Under the pieces are notes generated by a model. The model was not told the DNA's origin, did not search any database, and saw only the letters and a list, made by a program, of their open reading frames with translations. Of a stretch of DNA of 64,000 bases, positions 35,701 to 50,407 are shown in pieces. Every line of letters begins with the position of its first letter. Positions within the stretch are counted from its first letter, which is position 1. The position numbers and the translations under genes are program-made. Source of the stretch: Hybos culiciformis (taxonomy: Eukaryota > Arthropoda > Insecta > Diptera > Hybotidae); NCBI GenBank assembly GCA_964007475.1, contig OZ023275.1:32905797-32969796 (forward strand), written 5' to 3'.

Positions 35701-37397
35701 TTATCTGAAATTATTTGCCGTTTATAAAAAACTTATTGTCCTGCAAAATTGATTTTTATGTATATTTTTACCGCCAAAATTTTATATGAACTATATGCAC
35801 AAGAAGAAATAATAAATTCAGTGTTGTCCATGCTGTGAAAATTAGAAGTAGTAATAAATTAAAAAATATGCGACACATTTAATATTTTTCGACAAAAAAC
35901 AAAACAAAAAATTTTTTTAAGGTTTTTTTATTGGCAATTTAGTAACAAACTTCCGATTGTTTCGTGTTTAAAAACACTTTAAAAAGTTGTAAAAAAAAAG
36001 AAGTAAAAATTCAATCGTTTTTTGTTTCATAAGCGGTTTTTTTTCAAAAATTATATTTGTTTTTGTACTCAAACTTTTAATATTGAAATAAATGCAATTT
36101 ATAACCACGAATGATTTCATTTTTATTGCAAGTAAAAAATTATTAGGAAGTCTGAGTTATTAAATTCTGAAAAAAATATTTAATAATTAATAATAAAATA
36201 AATAAAAAATTAAAATTTCTAAAAAATATGAAGACAAACACGAAGACTTATTTTAAAACGAATAAAAATTAAAATTGTACATCGAAAAAGAAATTCAACC
36301 CCTAACAGAATCTGGCAAGGTCTACACCGTTTCTTTAGTGAAATAAATTAATGGATTATGTATTTTAGATCAACATTATCCGTCACAAAATTTTTAAAAA
36401 TATATAGTTCGTTTCAAATTTCATTACGTATGTTATACTATACTGCTGGTGTTCAATTCTGCCCTATTAAGCATAAAAGACGTAACTCTATATTTTAATA
36501 GTTTTGAAATATTCTATTTTTATTTGAGAACAATTAAATCGGAATTTCATTCTATACAATACAAGTTTATATAACTTTCAGAATAACTAAAATATTAAAA
36601 AAATAAAATAAACTAAAATTAACAAATATATTTCACATAACAAATAATTAAAATTCTGTCAAATGATTATCTTAATAGAATCAATCAATTTGGTAACTCG
36701 AATTCGATTTCAAAACAGGTCAAAGAAACTATTTTAGGCTAAATGTGTTAAAATAAAATTAAATAAAATAATATAAAAAATGTTGAACAAAAAATCTTGT
36801 TTTATTTACTTAATTTTTTTTTTATTAAAAAAAAACATTTTTTTCATAATTTTATTTTTTTTTTCTATTTTTATGGTTTCTTTATGGTAATTTAATTTTT
36901 AATTGACCACAAGTATATTTTTAGTTAAGTATTCATATAGAAATCCATAGTCACGCGGACAAAATCATGATTTTGTATATTTTTTTTTTATATAAAGAAA
37001 TTCCCGCTGAGATTTTAACTGTTTTGTTTGTAAATTTTTCTTTTAAAACGGAAGTTATATTAAAAAAATAAAATAAAATAAAATAGAAACTAGGTATTTC
37101 AAAAACAAAAAAAAAATTAATAAAAATAATATTGTAGAAAATAAATTTTATATTAGTTACGTGTCCTTTTCAAATCTCTTTACTTTAAAAGCTTTTGACA
37201 CTAAATTTTTGGTTAACTATTCATTAAGAAATTAATTAATTTTGTATTTTATTTTGACTAAAATTCGATTTACAATGGTCACAGAGGATTTTATTCTACT
37301 GCGGTTTTTATAAAATTTTCATAACTGTCAAAGAAAAATTTTTATACAGGGAGCATTAAATACAAAATTTTAATAATAATTTCGGGCATAATAAATG

Positions 37398-37700
37398 GAA
37401 GAAAAAACTATGTGGAAAATGTAGCAAAAATATTATAGATAATTAAAACTGTGTTATTTTCTGGCAGTATTTGCTCAAAAACTTGCATTTATTATCAAAT
37501 ACTCGAACTAAAATGTATAGCAACTGAATTATTGTTCAATTATAGTTTTCAGTAGCAAAAAATATATACATTACAAAAAATATATGTATATAATATAAGT
37601 AAGATATAAAATAAAAGTACGAGATATTTCTCTTTGCTACGACAAATATCTAATCTTTTTAAAGTCATCTACTAGTTCGTCATCTACTAGTTGGAGGGCT
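37398..37700 (+). repeat. Diverged interspersed repeat, copy A
   Basis: Alignable by eye with 38684-38970. Shared blocks in the same order include AAAACTGT, TTATTTTCTG/TATTTTCTGA, GCTCAAAA, TTGCATTTATT, AAATAC, ACTCG, ACGACAAATA/ATGACAAATA, and GTCATCTACTAGTTCG/GTCATCCACTATAGTTCG. The ends are not sharp. Near the end a 15-bp unit, GTCATCTACTAGTTC, is tandemly repeated (37664-37692). Confidence 0.45.
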
Positions 37701-38683
37701 GCACAGCTACAATATTTTTTTGCTCTGAACATATTACATTGAACAATATCTTCAATGCCATGCTTCGAACCGTTTTTAATTTAACTAAAACTGGATTTAC
37801 ATAGTCATAATATGTCTTATGCTATTTTTAGTGAATAGGAAAATTTGTAAAATAAAAATTTAAAGAAACATTAAATATGTATTTTAGTTAAATATATTTT
37901 ATTCAGATAGAATTACATACACATACAGATCTAATATTCAAATCGGAAAATTAAATTTCATTTGTGTTTGCTCTTTTTTGTTTATAAACATTTTTATTTT
38001 AATATGCAAATTTTTTTTTTAGCAAAAACAACATTTTAAAATGTAAATATTTTGAATTTAATATGTTTTCCTGATTTTTTACTTTTTTTTTTCATTTTTT
38101 TTTGTTTGTATTAAAGAACAAGAAACTCACAAAAATAATAAAAATTCTTAAAAAAAAAAAAAATAAATAAATAATAAAAACTTAGCATAATTTCACAGAA
38201 AATGAATTATGAGTTATTCAGAGTGCTAAATAACTCAAAAATTTATGGTTTGCTATGAATTTTTTTTTTTTTGTTTTATTTTAAATATAAATATAAATTT
38301 TTATCTTAATTTAAATGATATTATATTTAACGAACTGAATTGAAATAATTTTTTTCATATAGCTTTTAAAAAGAGATTGCAAGCAAATTCTTTCTTAATT
38401 GTCACCATAAATTTTCAAATGTTTGTTTTTTTTTTTTTAGAATTTTGAAAGAATCTAAAACTAAAAGCTTATGGAATTTTGAAAAATTTTAAGAGTAAGA
38501 ATTATTTTTGTAATGTAAGAACTATGTTTTGAAGGATTTTGAACTCTTCAACTTCATGTAATTTTAATATTTAAAACATTTAGAAAATTAAGCACAGGGA
38601 AAAGCATTGAAATTAGTTCAATTATTTGCCACATAAAAAAAATTAATACTTTAGTGTTATTTTGTGTACAATAACACTGAAAA

Positions 38684-38970
38684 AAAAACTCTTTGGGAAA
38701 TCAACTATAAAATTATAACTAAAACTGTTATATTTTCTGATAGTGCTCAAAATTTTGCATTTATTTTTTAAATACATAATAACTCGTTCAAAAATATATA
38801 TCAAATGAATGGTAACAAAATAATATATATGAGTTTTTGAAATTTTTATGACAAATATTGCTATAATCATTCGAACAGATACATGTAAAAATAAAACATT
38901 TATCTATTTGTTATATTTGTTATGACAAATAGCAAATTTTACTAACGTCATCCACTATAGTTCGATTTGA
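38684..38970 (+). repeat. Diverged interspersed repeat, copy B
   Basis: Second copy of the repeat at 37398-37700, in the same orientation, about 1.3 kb away, with many substitutions and small indels. It could be an old local duplication or two fragments of a dispersed repeat family. Confidence 0.45.
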
Positions 38971-40479
38971 ACTATACCAATAGCAAAAAATGTTCAGAAA
39001 ATATAGCTACCGCAACTTTCTATTTTTTTTTAGTGAACAGATTCTTTTTTTTTTTTAAGTTTCATGTAGTTAATATCATAATACTTTGGTCTATGTTCGA
39101 GATGTATATCTACACAGTCGGTCTACTGAGAGAAGATGATTATACATTATTATCATATTTGTTTATCAAAATCTTGAATAATGTTATAACTATAAAGCAC
39201 TTCAACAATGCAAAATTGAATAAAAATTAAAAACAATAAAATTAAAATAAAAAAGTTTATTTATGCTGCTAGACCTTTTTTTCAATATTTGTTTGAATAT
39301 TATTCTCGAGTTTACAACAATAAGACATTTTATTTAAAGAATTTTTTTTTCTGATAAGTACTTTTCATTATAAATTAAAAAAGAAAAAAAAAATAATAAA
39401 GTTGAGATAAATTTATGACTGTGAAACTTTTTAAAATAACAAAAAAAAAAAAATTGCTCAATAAATAAGAACACATGATAAAAAAAAATTATTTACAATT
39501 GCTTCTGTTTTTTCTTAAAATTTTTCGAGGGTATCACATTTTGCACAACTGTAAGAATTCGCTATACTTCTTCAGTTGCCATTTTAATTGCAAAAACAAT
39601 TTTTCTTCTTCTTTTAAATAACATGAATTCTGAATAATTGTGTCTAAATATATACTTGCCACAGTTAAAAATTTCAATTATCACCCTCGTCAAGTCGAAA
39701 AAAAAAGTTCATAAAAACATTATTTTCAATCCAAAGTTAGTACCAGAATTCAGATTACAGTTGTTTTGAATAAATTATTCTTCTTTTATTTAAAAATATG
39801 TTTCGCTTTTTCTACACCTTAAAAATATTACATTTAACTTATCTTGCTGATAGTAGAGATATTACATCGGACTTTTTAGTGGCAAACTACCATACTGCAC
39901 TATTAAATTGTGCAGTAATAAGCCTTTATTAAATAAATTACTACATTCTAAGCATCATAATAAATGTCAAATTCGAAATATTATATATTATGTTTCTTAC
40001 ATCTGTCACAGACTATAGTAATACGTTGATCATGTTGGAGAATTTTTAATTCAAAATAAATGAAATTTTTTATTAGACCATCTAAGTGAAAAATATTCTG
40101 TTTTTAGCGCCACGATATAATACGAAGAAATAAAAATTAAGTGCCTTCAAACACCGATTTAAAATAAGAGGCGACATGTCTTAATTGTAATCCTTAAAAG
40201 AAAAAAATTAAAAAATTCTTCAGTCAGTATTATTTTCAAATTTATATTTTTGAGTTTAAGGAATTTGCGTGAGAGTATAATGTCTTCATGTTAATTTTTA
40301 ATTTTTATTTAACATTTATTCTTAGTCAAATTAAGATAATAAAATGTAAATGACATAATGTCAAATTATGTGGTTTTATTTTACTTTATTTGCTTTACTA
40401 TAATTTATAATATATAAATATACTAAAACAGACAGCAGGAAAATGTTTTATAATTATTTTAAACAAAAATTTCTATTTT

Positions 40480-40704
40480 ATGCAAATAAAATTTACGGGG
40501 TTTTTAATATATAATTTTTATTTTGCCCAAGTTCAGCGTTTGCTTGCACAATTTGACAGCGTTTGCTTGCACAATTTGAAGGTACTCGAAAAGTTAAATA
40601 ATTCCATCCCTGATCTGATACCAAAGAATTTTTTGCCGTTTAAAATCATTGTCTTAAGTAATTTCAGCGAGATATCGAAAAATCCAACTCAAACTCCTTC
40701 ATAA
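40480..40704 (+). CDS. Unidentified 74-codon frame containing a tandem duplication
   Basis: I do not recognise the product. From about residue 16 the composition is mixed (Q, R, D, V, S, P, E, L) rather than the usual AT-driven F/I/K/N/Y, and the DNA is less AT-rich than its surroundings. A perfect 23-bp tandem duplication (40534-40579) lies inside. Because 23 is not a multiple of three, the two copies are read in different frames, and removing one copy would break the present frame. That suggests the open frame is partly accidental or that this is a decayed coding fragment. The start codon is arbitrary; an acceptor-like string ending in CAG precedes the island. Confidence 0.15.
   Translation: MQIKFTGFLIYNFYFAQVQRLLAQFDSVCLHNLKVLEKLNNSIPDLIPKNFLPFKIIVLSNFSEISKNPTQTPS
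40534..40579. repeat. 23-bp perfect tandem duplication
   Basis: Units 40534-40556 and 40557-40579 are identical, beginning CAGCGTTTGCTTGCACAA. Perfect identity suggests a recent slippage or duplication event. Confidence 0.95.
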
Positions 40705-43700
40705 ATTCATTTAAAATACTGGAATTTCAGTTGTAAATAGGTCACTTTTAAGCTATAGTCCAATACAATCCATTAATATCTGAAAAGTTCCTCCCAGACG
40801 TAAGTGGATAGTTTATAAGGTCATATACATGGATTCATAAGATTCCACTCTAAACTATTTACTGACGCATGACGTTACTTGCTTTTTAAAACTACATTTG
40901 GTTGATGTTCAAATTTTATTCATAGAGTATATAAGCAATTAATTTATTATAATTATATAGATGTGAATTTCCGACTCAAGCAATTTAATTTATTTAGTTT
41001 TAATATTATGTCGGTAAAAATAAAAGTTAAAACAGAAAAATCCATAAATAATATTTTGATGCCATAAATATGTCCCTAATTGATATGTTTCGTTTTACAT
41101 GAAAAGTTTCAAAATCAAATAAATCAAAAAAAAAAAAAGTAAAAAAATGCGTGTAAAAATTAAAATAAGTTTGAAACAATAACATGGAATTAATTGAAGA
41201 TGTAATTTGAATAATTAAAGAAATTATTCATGCTCAGTGGGTGCGAAAACCAGAGTTAATTTTCATAATTTAATTAGATTTTAATTTTAATTTTTTTTTT
41301 CCTTTTTTAATTTATTAGAAAGTTAATGTTTTTAATTAAATAAACGATTTTATATCTAAATCTAATTATAATAAATTTCAACATACGTACATTTTATAAT
41401 TATAATTAAAACATTATACTTATACATCCGAAAATTTCACGGACTTCCTCCTTTATATAATTATGACAAAGTCGCAAATCCGCACTGAACAACTGTCAGC
41501 CCTCAGTACTTAGACTTTATACCACATTATGTCGTTTTTTTAGTATATATCATGTCGTATGGTGTCGTTCTGGACTATATAGTCAAATACAAGCTTTTAA
41601 CATCTTTAGTCATAAAAGATAAAAATTAGTTTTTATTTTGAGATTCGGCCACTGGGGGAAGTATAGTGGGATCAAGCTACTAATAGATATATCAGAAATG
41701 TTTTAAACTTCACATTCTCGGACCTTTGTATTCAATTATATATTTAAAAAAATTACTATTAAAAAAAATGAAATAAATTAATTTAGCTAATATTTTCCAG
41801 TTAACTGCATACATATATACATAATTATGTATGTAATATAATTTTTATTCCAAAGTATATAATTTTATGTTATAACTATTATTTAAACTAAATATTTTAA
41901 TGAAAAATTAATAATAAAAAAACATAATATTAGGAAAATAATTCATTTTTTTCTTTATTTAATATTAAAATAATTTTCCAAATAATATAGTTTCACTTGA
42001 AATAATTTTAACTAATTTAACACCAAAACGCTTTTATCTCTATAGCTTTCAACTACATTACTATATGGTCAATTAAATAATTTATGCTTACTAGTTATTT
42101 AATAATAATAATAATAACCATCGTTTTACAACAATTTATTATGATTATTTAATTTTTTTTTTTTTTAATATTTTTATATAATAATAAAATTTAACTTGTA
42201 CGTATAACAGAATCTGAAGTTATGATTGACTTCAAACATAATTCTATAACCAAAAAATACGTAAAGTATGATAGTCGTCTAAAATAATATTTAAAGAATA
42301 AAATGAATAGGGGCACTTTAACAAATAGGTTCAAGTAATGAGTAACGTATATCGAAAGTGACCCAAATAATCGATAATGATACACATTACACAAGGTTTT
42401 ATAAATATAAATGTTGAATTTAATTAAGATTATGAGACCAATATTTTCTCAAAAAATATACAGAAAGCGAAATAATAAAATTTTACATGTATATTAATAT
42501 TACATAATATAATGTATACATACTCACAGCTCGAAGCTATAGTATTAAAATTTTCCATAAATTTCCATTTTTGTAATTAACACCTTTTTTTTAGAAAGCT
42601 TTTTCTTTATTTCTGTGAATTTTAATCAACCACAAATAATTAAAAACTATTAAATCTAATAAAACTAAGATTATGAATATTGAATAAAGATAATTTAATT
42701 GCCAGAAACATTAATTACATTTATAAATTTTTATGCAAATAATATTAAAAAATAAAATTACAATATAAAAATAATGGTTTTTGCTTATCTTAATTAAATT
42801 GAATTGTCGTTTTTATACTTTTGAGAAAATTAATATATGCCTTATGTAGTTAAATGAATAACTTGCACACTATAATTTAACCAGTTTTAAAGAAAATTAC
42901 TTAAAAATTGTAAAATTTAACTATAAATTACATTATAAATTTAATTGAATTAATTTATTTTATTTTTTATCATTTTTATATATATAATAATTGAAGACTC
43001 ATTATATTGCAATCCAATGTTCAGTACCATACATTTTTAAGTGAAAGTGTTGAGCATTAGAGTAATTTGCGCAATTAAAAAACCGTGCGTTAAATTTAAT
43101 AAACAAAAAAAAAATTTGTTTTCATATTTAATATAATCATAATTATTATTTACATTTTTTTTCTCTTAAATATATGAATAAATAAAAGATTTCGAATTAT
43201 ACACAAAAATACAGATTTTCAATTATTTCGAATATAAGAGGTGAGAAATATATTTTTTTCTATCGGAATGATTATCATTATTTAATTTTAAACTGAAAGG
43301 TCTCATTTGATCTTTATTGCTTTATTACTCTAATAATTTGAAACATTATATAAAAAATGTTTAGGACTAATTATTACATAAATCCAAAAGTACAAAACTT
43401 ATAGATATTTCTTTCTTAATCTGAATCTTCTTTATGAATAAAAAATATATATATCTGTATTATATACATAGAATGAAAATAAACATATCAAATAAATGTA
43501 AAGAATTATTATAATTGAGAATTTGACATTTATGCTTCTGTGATAGACACTTCCCATGGTTATTTAATTCCGTTTTCAAGACTGTCAGCCACAAATATTT
43601 TATTTTCATGTAAAAAAAAATAATTATTAAATTCAGTTCTTTTATTTTTATTTTTTTATTGCTCAGAATAGCGTAAGAATTAAATACAGTAGCAGCATAA

Positions 43701-46700
43701 AAGTTTAATTTTCATAAATATAAAATGTAAATTTCAATAAAAATTATTGTAACACAAAACAAAATTTATTATAATATTGAATAAAATAAAACCATAAAAA
43801 AAAACTACATAGAAATAAAAAATACTAATTGATGCATTATTAAAATAATATACATAAAATTTTTTTTGTTCTTGCTATTCTCTTTAAAGACTTTGAAGTA
43901 AAATCTATAAAAATGATTTAAGTATCCGGCTAGTGTTACTTTAGAAGTTTAAAATCATTTATATCAACATTTTTCTCGAGTTATCGTGTTGTCGTGTTAT
44001 CGTGTTTGTTTTTCCAATTTTTCGCAATCAAATATTTTAATATAAATTTTCCATACAATAAACCTAGGATCTGACCCATCACAGTATACTTGATTTGGAC
44101 TTATAAATATTTCGATTATGCAAATTTATCATGATTTTCAAAATGTATCTTAATCAAGGCAAAATGTTAATATCTATACTTATTCAGAAATTAGAAATAC
44201 AAATAATTTTTATTGGAAATAAAATTTTTTTTTTTTTTGGTTGATTTAAAAAACTGTCGAAAAAATATTAAGATTTCGATATAACAATATTTTTTCTTTA
44301 AAAACCCAATCAGTGTACGTTTATGGTCTTTTTCATTAAATTTTTTCCTTTAAATAGACCAATCACCATCCCTTATGCTTTTAATATGAATTTCTTTTTT
44401 TTTTCAGCTCACTGTTTTATTTTATTATTTTTATATATAAAAGCAAAATGATAGCGAAAATCCAATGCATAATGCTTATGAAAATAATTTTCAAAATGTC
44501 AGTTAAATGTCATAAGCATACTTAGATAGAATGGTTTTGTGGTTTAATAAATATTTTAAACCAATTAAACATGCGAATTGATTATAAATTTCTTTCATAA
44601 TTATAAATATGAAATCAAATGAAATGAAGAGAAAAATTAAAATAAAGTTTTCCCACAAATAATATTTAACTTGAATTGCATGAAATCAAGTTATTTAATT
44701 AAAATTCAGATTTTCATTCAATCATTCTTCTAGCTCTGCTCATTCATCTAAAAAATTCTTTGAAAATTAAATTCTTGGTTCCAAACTCGAAAATTAAGGA
44801 ATAAACTATAATTTTAGGAAATATGAAAATCCCGTCGACTAAACAGAAAAAACAGTAAATAAAATCATTAAAAATAATATACAGAAAAACTGAACTTAAA
44901 ATAAATTAAATCCAATTTATAGTTTTTTTGATCTTTTATTTATTTAAAAAAATTAAATAAATTATTTTATTCTAATTAAATTAAAGTAAATTTCTTACTT
45001 CACAGGTCGGTAAAAAAAAAAATATATAAAAATAAAATAAAAATTCTAAAAATATTTCTCAATTTTTTAATTTCGAAAAAGAAAATCTGGCTAATTAGAT
45101 TCTCCAACCACGCAAATCCATTAATTTTTGCTTTTCTAGTTTTTTTTTTTTTTATTACGATGTTTATTTTATATTTTAATTTTTTTTCTTCTATTCATTT
45201 TCTAAATCATGCAAAAAAATAAATAAAAAAATTTATAATACAATTAAATAAATTTTATTAAAAAAAAAGAACAATATGCCTAATTATTGTTTTTAAAATA
45301 ATTACAATATGTACAATGTTGTAACTTGTAAGTGTATAAATTGTAAAAATTAATTAATAAAAAAAATGTCAAAACAATTAAATTTTATTTTGTACATAAT
45401 TTTAATTTTTGATGTTAAACATTCTCATGATTTACAAATATATGATTTTAATTATGGGGTCAATTAACTTTTTAAGATTGGTATATTATTATATCAAAAC
45501 TTTAAAATGTTGACTTATAAAATAATAAATACTGAAATATTGTATCTAAAAACTGTGAAAATACTTAAAGTTCACGTATTTTTTGTGTCCATCATTTTAA
45601 AAGTATGGTAATGTCAAAAATTAATAATTAAAGAGAAACAAAAACCTAGATTAATTTTGTTCTAGAGATCCCAATTGTGGGACAAATTTAATTTGTCAAA
45701 AAAAAAGTATGACAGTTCGTACAAAAAGATCAATATTTAGCTTTAATGTTAATATTTATGTGAATTTTATTACTTCAAATATTTAAGATTTCAATATTTT
45801 AGAGCTTTTTTTTTACAGCGAATTTTTTAATTTCAAAATAATGACAGATGAATGATGTATAATTAGACAAAAAAAACTGGATAATTGATTTATTTATTAT
45901 AAAATTTAGGAAATAATAATCGTTAACCGCAATAATTATTAAAATGGTAATTTAAAAAAAAAAATATTAAATTTGCTAACAATATCTGAAAAGGATTGAT
46001 AACTTTTATCTAAATTACCAAAAACATTGTTGCAGCAATAAAATTATATGAATTTTTTTGTTGAAAAAACATTATAAAATAAAAGTTTTTTTTTCCTACA
46101 AATTAGCAGTTCGTAAAATGTAAATTGTAATAAACAAAAGTACGTAATAAAAAATTATACCAAAGCACACAGATTGTATTATTTCTCCGTGATCATATAG
46201 TAGAAAATATTAAATAACTTATTCCAATTGAAATAAATTTAGATAATAATCTATATTGTCTTAAATTCGTTTACGAATGTCGGCTAGTAGAAATTTTGAA
46301 CGTAAAAATGTCAATGGCTGCTCAAATGTCAAAAATGTATTGTTTTTTTGTTACATTACATTACTGAAAAATTTAACTTTATAGCGAAGGAAAGTTATGT
46401 GAGTATTATCATGTTATAATCAGACCAATTTGTCACAATAGCTTCAGAAATTCTATTTTAATGAAATTCAATGAATATGCAAAATATACGGAATAAATAC
46501 AATGTAGTATGCGGGTTATGCACAATACATAAGTATGTGAATCTGAAGTATTTTGTTGAGTAGAAATGTTTTTCGTACACCCCTTCGACTTAAAAAAAAT
46601 TTAAATTTTCCTTAAAGAACCAACATAGGAATATTTAGGAATTTATAAGAAATGTGATTAAAAAAAATTATCTGAAAAATTGTTACGCTTTGTCGTATTT

Positions 46701-47207
46701 ATAATTTGAATTCAACGTTAAAGGTCAAAAAATTTATTATAAACTCATTCATAACAATTATACTTAGCATAGAGAACATAAACCGGACTATTCTCTAAGT
46801 AATAATAATTGAAAATCCGTTTATTCAAGTTTTTTTTTATATTATAAATAAATTTTTTTTTATATAATTAATGAAAATATATTTTTATTCTTTTTTTAAA
46901 AGTGTGTTAATAGTTTTTTAGATTGCAATTTTAATTATAATTTATATAATAATATTGGATAAATATTAATTTTAAATATATATGTATGTAGATACTTTTG
47001 ATTTTATTTATCGCTTTTAAGATTATATTAATTCTGTTGAAAAGATTAAGTCTAAGTTCGGCTGACCCACTTTTAAAAACAGACGAATATGTGAAACCTA
47101 ATTGTGTATAAACATAATCTAATATATATAAATTTAAAATATATCCGGATTTTTCAATATTTTTAAGGTCGTTCTTTTTTTTTTTATTGAAATCTATTTT
47201 CAGCCCC

Positions 47208-47230
47208 GCCTTCTATCTACAATAGAAGGC
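47208..47230. repeat. Perfect 9-bp stem hairpin
   Basis: GCCTTCTAT (47208-47216) and ATAGAAGGC (47222-47230) around the loop CTACA, followed by a T-rich tract. It lies in a GC-richer stretch (about 47130-47345) that reads like an interspersed repeat. Function unknown. Confidence 0.6.
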
Positions 47231-50200
47231 TAAATATTTTTTTTATTTTAATCCAAAATCTGTATATACTCATGTACCAAGTTTCATTTTAATCTCTTTT
47301 TAAATCCTAAGTTCGAATTCTTGGATCAATTGGGGCTTATCACAATCCATTAAAACTTTAAAAATAAATGTAAAATAATATAATTTTTTTTTTAAATAAA
47401 AACATATAGTCCCTTTTTTTTTAATTTTGATGGAAAACTGGCTAAAAAGAGATCAATCAGCCAAAAACTGTAGCTTGGAAAGAATTATTTTTAAAAATTG
47501 TACGCATTTGATGAGAATGTACTGATAGAATTGATATCTTATAGTTTCACAATTCTTTATTTCACATTCTTTTATCACAAGAGAAGATTAAGATTAATAA
47601 CATAAGTCTCTAATAAACTGTATATATTCTGTCTTAATTATAACTCTATTGAACTTTCCAAGATGTTATGTGGATCATTTTACATTCTATGTTATCATAA
47701 AATATTACTATTATATATATTAAAAATTTATTTTAAAATCACAAATTCAATAAAAAGATTTCTATTCACATTCACATAAATAATAAAACTCTATAAATTT
47801 TAATTAATAAAAAAAAATATATAAATTATATGTATATACATTGAATTCAAAAATAAATTAAAAAACATCAAGATTAACAAGCAGCAAAATAATGAAATTT
47901 CATAATGAAAAATAAAAAAAATTAGAAATAAAAAAAAAATGAATTTTATACTCCCCGTATACATATATTTTTAATTAATTTTCTTAAATGCTTGATTAGA
48001 TTCAATTAATTAATAATATAAATAAATCTACGTGTTTATTATATAAGTTTGTATAGAAGAAATAAGATGTTTTTATAGACATTATGAACCAAAAGTACAT
48101 AATTATACATTGCTTGTGTAATTTTAACTATAATTATTTCCTTTTTTTTATTTTTATTTCTTTATTTTTTTTTTTTTTAATTACTATAGTTGAATTCTAA
48201 TTAAAGACATAAATAATATACATATATATTTTTGATGCAATTAACTAATAAGATGTTTGTAACTAAAATTAATTGAAATTTAATTAATCTAAACATAAAA
48301 GCTCAATAAAAAAATTTGTTTAAAAATCATTTTTTTAATATCCATCCAACGTTCAATTATAATTCATTATATCAAACAATTTATATGCTATTTTCTATAC
48401 GTACTTAACTATAGTAATGTTTTAATATATATCTGATATTTTATTTAACTAACGTTCTAAAATCTAAAAAATTTTCTTAATTCATCAATTATTATTAATG
48501 TTTGAATGCTAATTTAAAAAAAAAAAGTCATTTAAATAATTATTTCGTTTAATTTCATTCGCATTAAAACGGAATCACTTTAAAGTCTGGTCGGAAATTT
48601 ATGGAAATGTAATTTCAAGCCAAATCATAGAAAAACAAATTTAATTCAAGCATTCTAGAAATAAAATTAAAAAATAACTAATTTCGTTACAACTTATTTG
48701 ATTTGATTCATTATTATTATCACATTAGATAAGATTAAGAGAGTTTTTTATACGTTCAAAGTTTTGCTGACATTTTTTATATTCTTACTGTTTAAAATTT
48801 GATTCCACTAAAACGTGTATCTATTTTAGTTAGATCATAATTTTGTGTCTATACTAGATATTGTTTATGTTCATAACAACTAAGTCGATGTCGCAGTAAA
48901 ATTTATTGTATTTCAATATTTTGTGTTTTTTCACACTTCAAATCCATACGATACAATTGAATAATATTAAAGTGACATAATTTTCTTGTAAATTTAACAT
49001 TTATAAGTGTATTAATTTGAATATTGGAATACAAAAAAAAAAATTAAAATATATAAATTATTAAAAACGGTATGAAATTTATAGGTTTCTGTATATTAAT
49101 TTGTTATAAATAGCAAAATTCTATGTTTTAATTTTTTTTGCTTATAATGCAGGCAAAATATATATTTACACGCGATTTTATTTAAGACACGATTTTATTT
49201 TAAGGACTAAAAAGTTTAAAATAAAAATAAATTTTAAGTTAAATGATTTAATTATTCAAATACGTAGAAAATGATATAATTTTCATCTTCTAAATCAACA
49301 TCAAATCAAAAGTATTTTCAATCGAATTTCTAGTGCAAGCGATTACTAGTAATAAATAATTAATGATTACAGGCACAGATCACAATATTAGATATTCAAG
49401 AAAAGAACATAGTTTTAAATATCAAACAAATTGCGAAGTTTAAAGAAACATTATTATCAACCTTCTCGCAATACATTTAAATTGCAAGCTTAAAAGAAAA
49501 ATTTTTAATGTTTGACATTATTAGCACATATAATTGCACTAACTTAAAATGAATGTACACATTTTTATGTACCGAATCTTACTCAACCTTAAGACTTATT
49601 AAAAGATTCAAAGACTTTTGATAGTTCCGACATTAAATAGTATGTCACAAACTCACAAATCTGTAAAATACTTAAAGGCGATTTATAACAAAATTTACAA
49701 AAATCATATAATAAATGAACTTTTCATGCTAATTTGTAATTCAAAGAAGTTTTAATTAAAAACAGAAGAAAAAAACTATAATCCGCGTTTTATATTAATT
49801 TTAATTAATTCAAATGGAGGCTATACTTTTTTAATTAGTTTTATTTTTTTTTTCCTAATCATATGTATATATTTTTATAATAAGCAAAAAAAAAAAAAAC
49901 AAATTATGAATTATTCATCGTTAAATTTTAAATTTCAATTAATTAAAAAAAAAATATATTATTATATAGGTATATAGTATTAAAAATTGTATTTATTAAA
50001 TTTAGAAAAAAAAAAAATTATGTTTATATATAATTTTACATTTTTTTTCTTAGGAGGTGCAGTTTAATGTCTAATTAATTAAACATCAATTGTGTAATTT
50101 TGAATAATAAATTTTTAAAATTACATTTCCCTATTATTTTTCTTACATTTATTATTTAAAAAAAAAAAAAACTATAATTTTTATTTGAGCTGGGTGAAAG

Positions 50201-50407
50201 GAGTTTTCCGTTTACACAAATATTCAATTTTTTTATAATATTTAATACGGTTATGTTATAACTATAGGTACTTTATACAAAGTTGTTTTGTATGTACAAT
50301 GTTATATACCAAGTTTAGAAGTGCATAAATTAAAAGCATAAGTAATATAGAATTTTAATGCGTTGGGGATCGTTATGTTGTATTTAGTGCTATAAAATTA
50401 AGATCAC

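Larger units (their letters stand above)
25026..50407. other. Long AT-rich gene-poor stretch
   Basis: About 25 kb with no supported gene. It holds the microsatellites, the diverged duplication, the short tandem repeats and the hairpin listed separately, plus a few GC-richer islands (about 31287-31345, 31502-31560, 34550-34740, 35595-35640, 41420-41700, 47130-47345). It could be intergenic or lie inside a very large intron. No exon chain is visible to decide this. Confidence 0.5.

Noticed and set aside
39893..39917. Hairpin TACTGCAC/GTGCAGTA considered as a microRNA precursor
   Set aside because: An 8-bp stem is far too short for a microRNA precursor, and no known seed was recognised.
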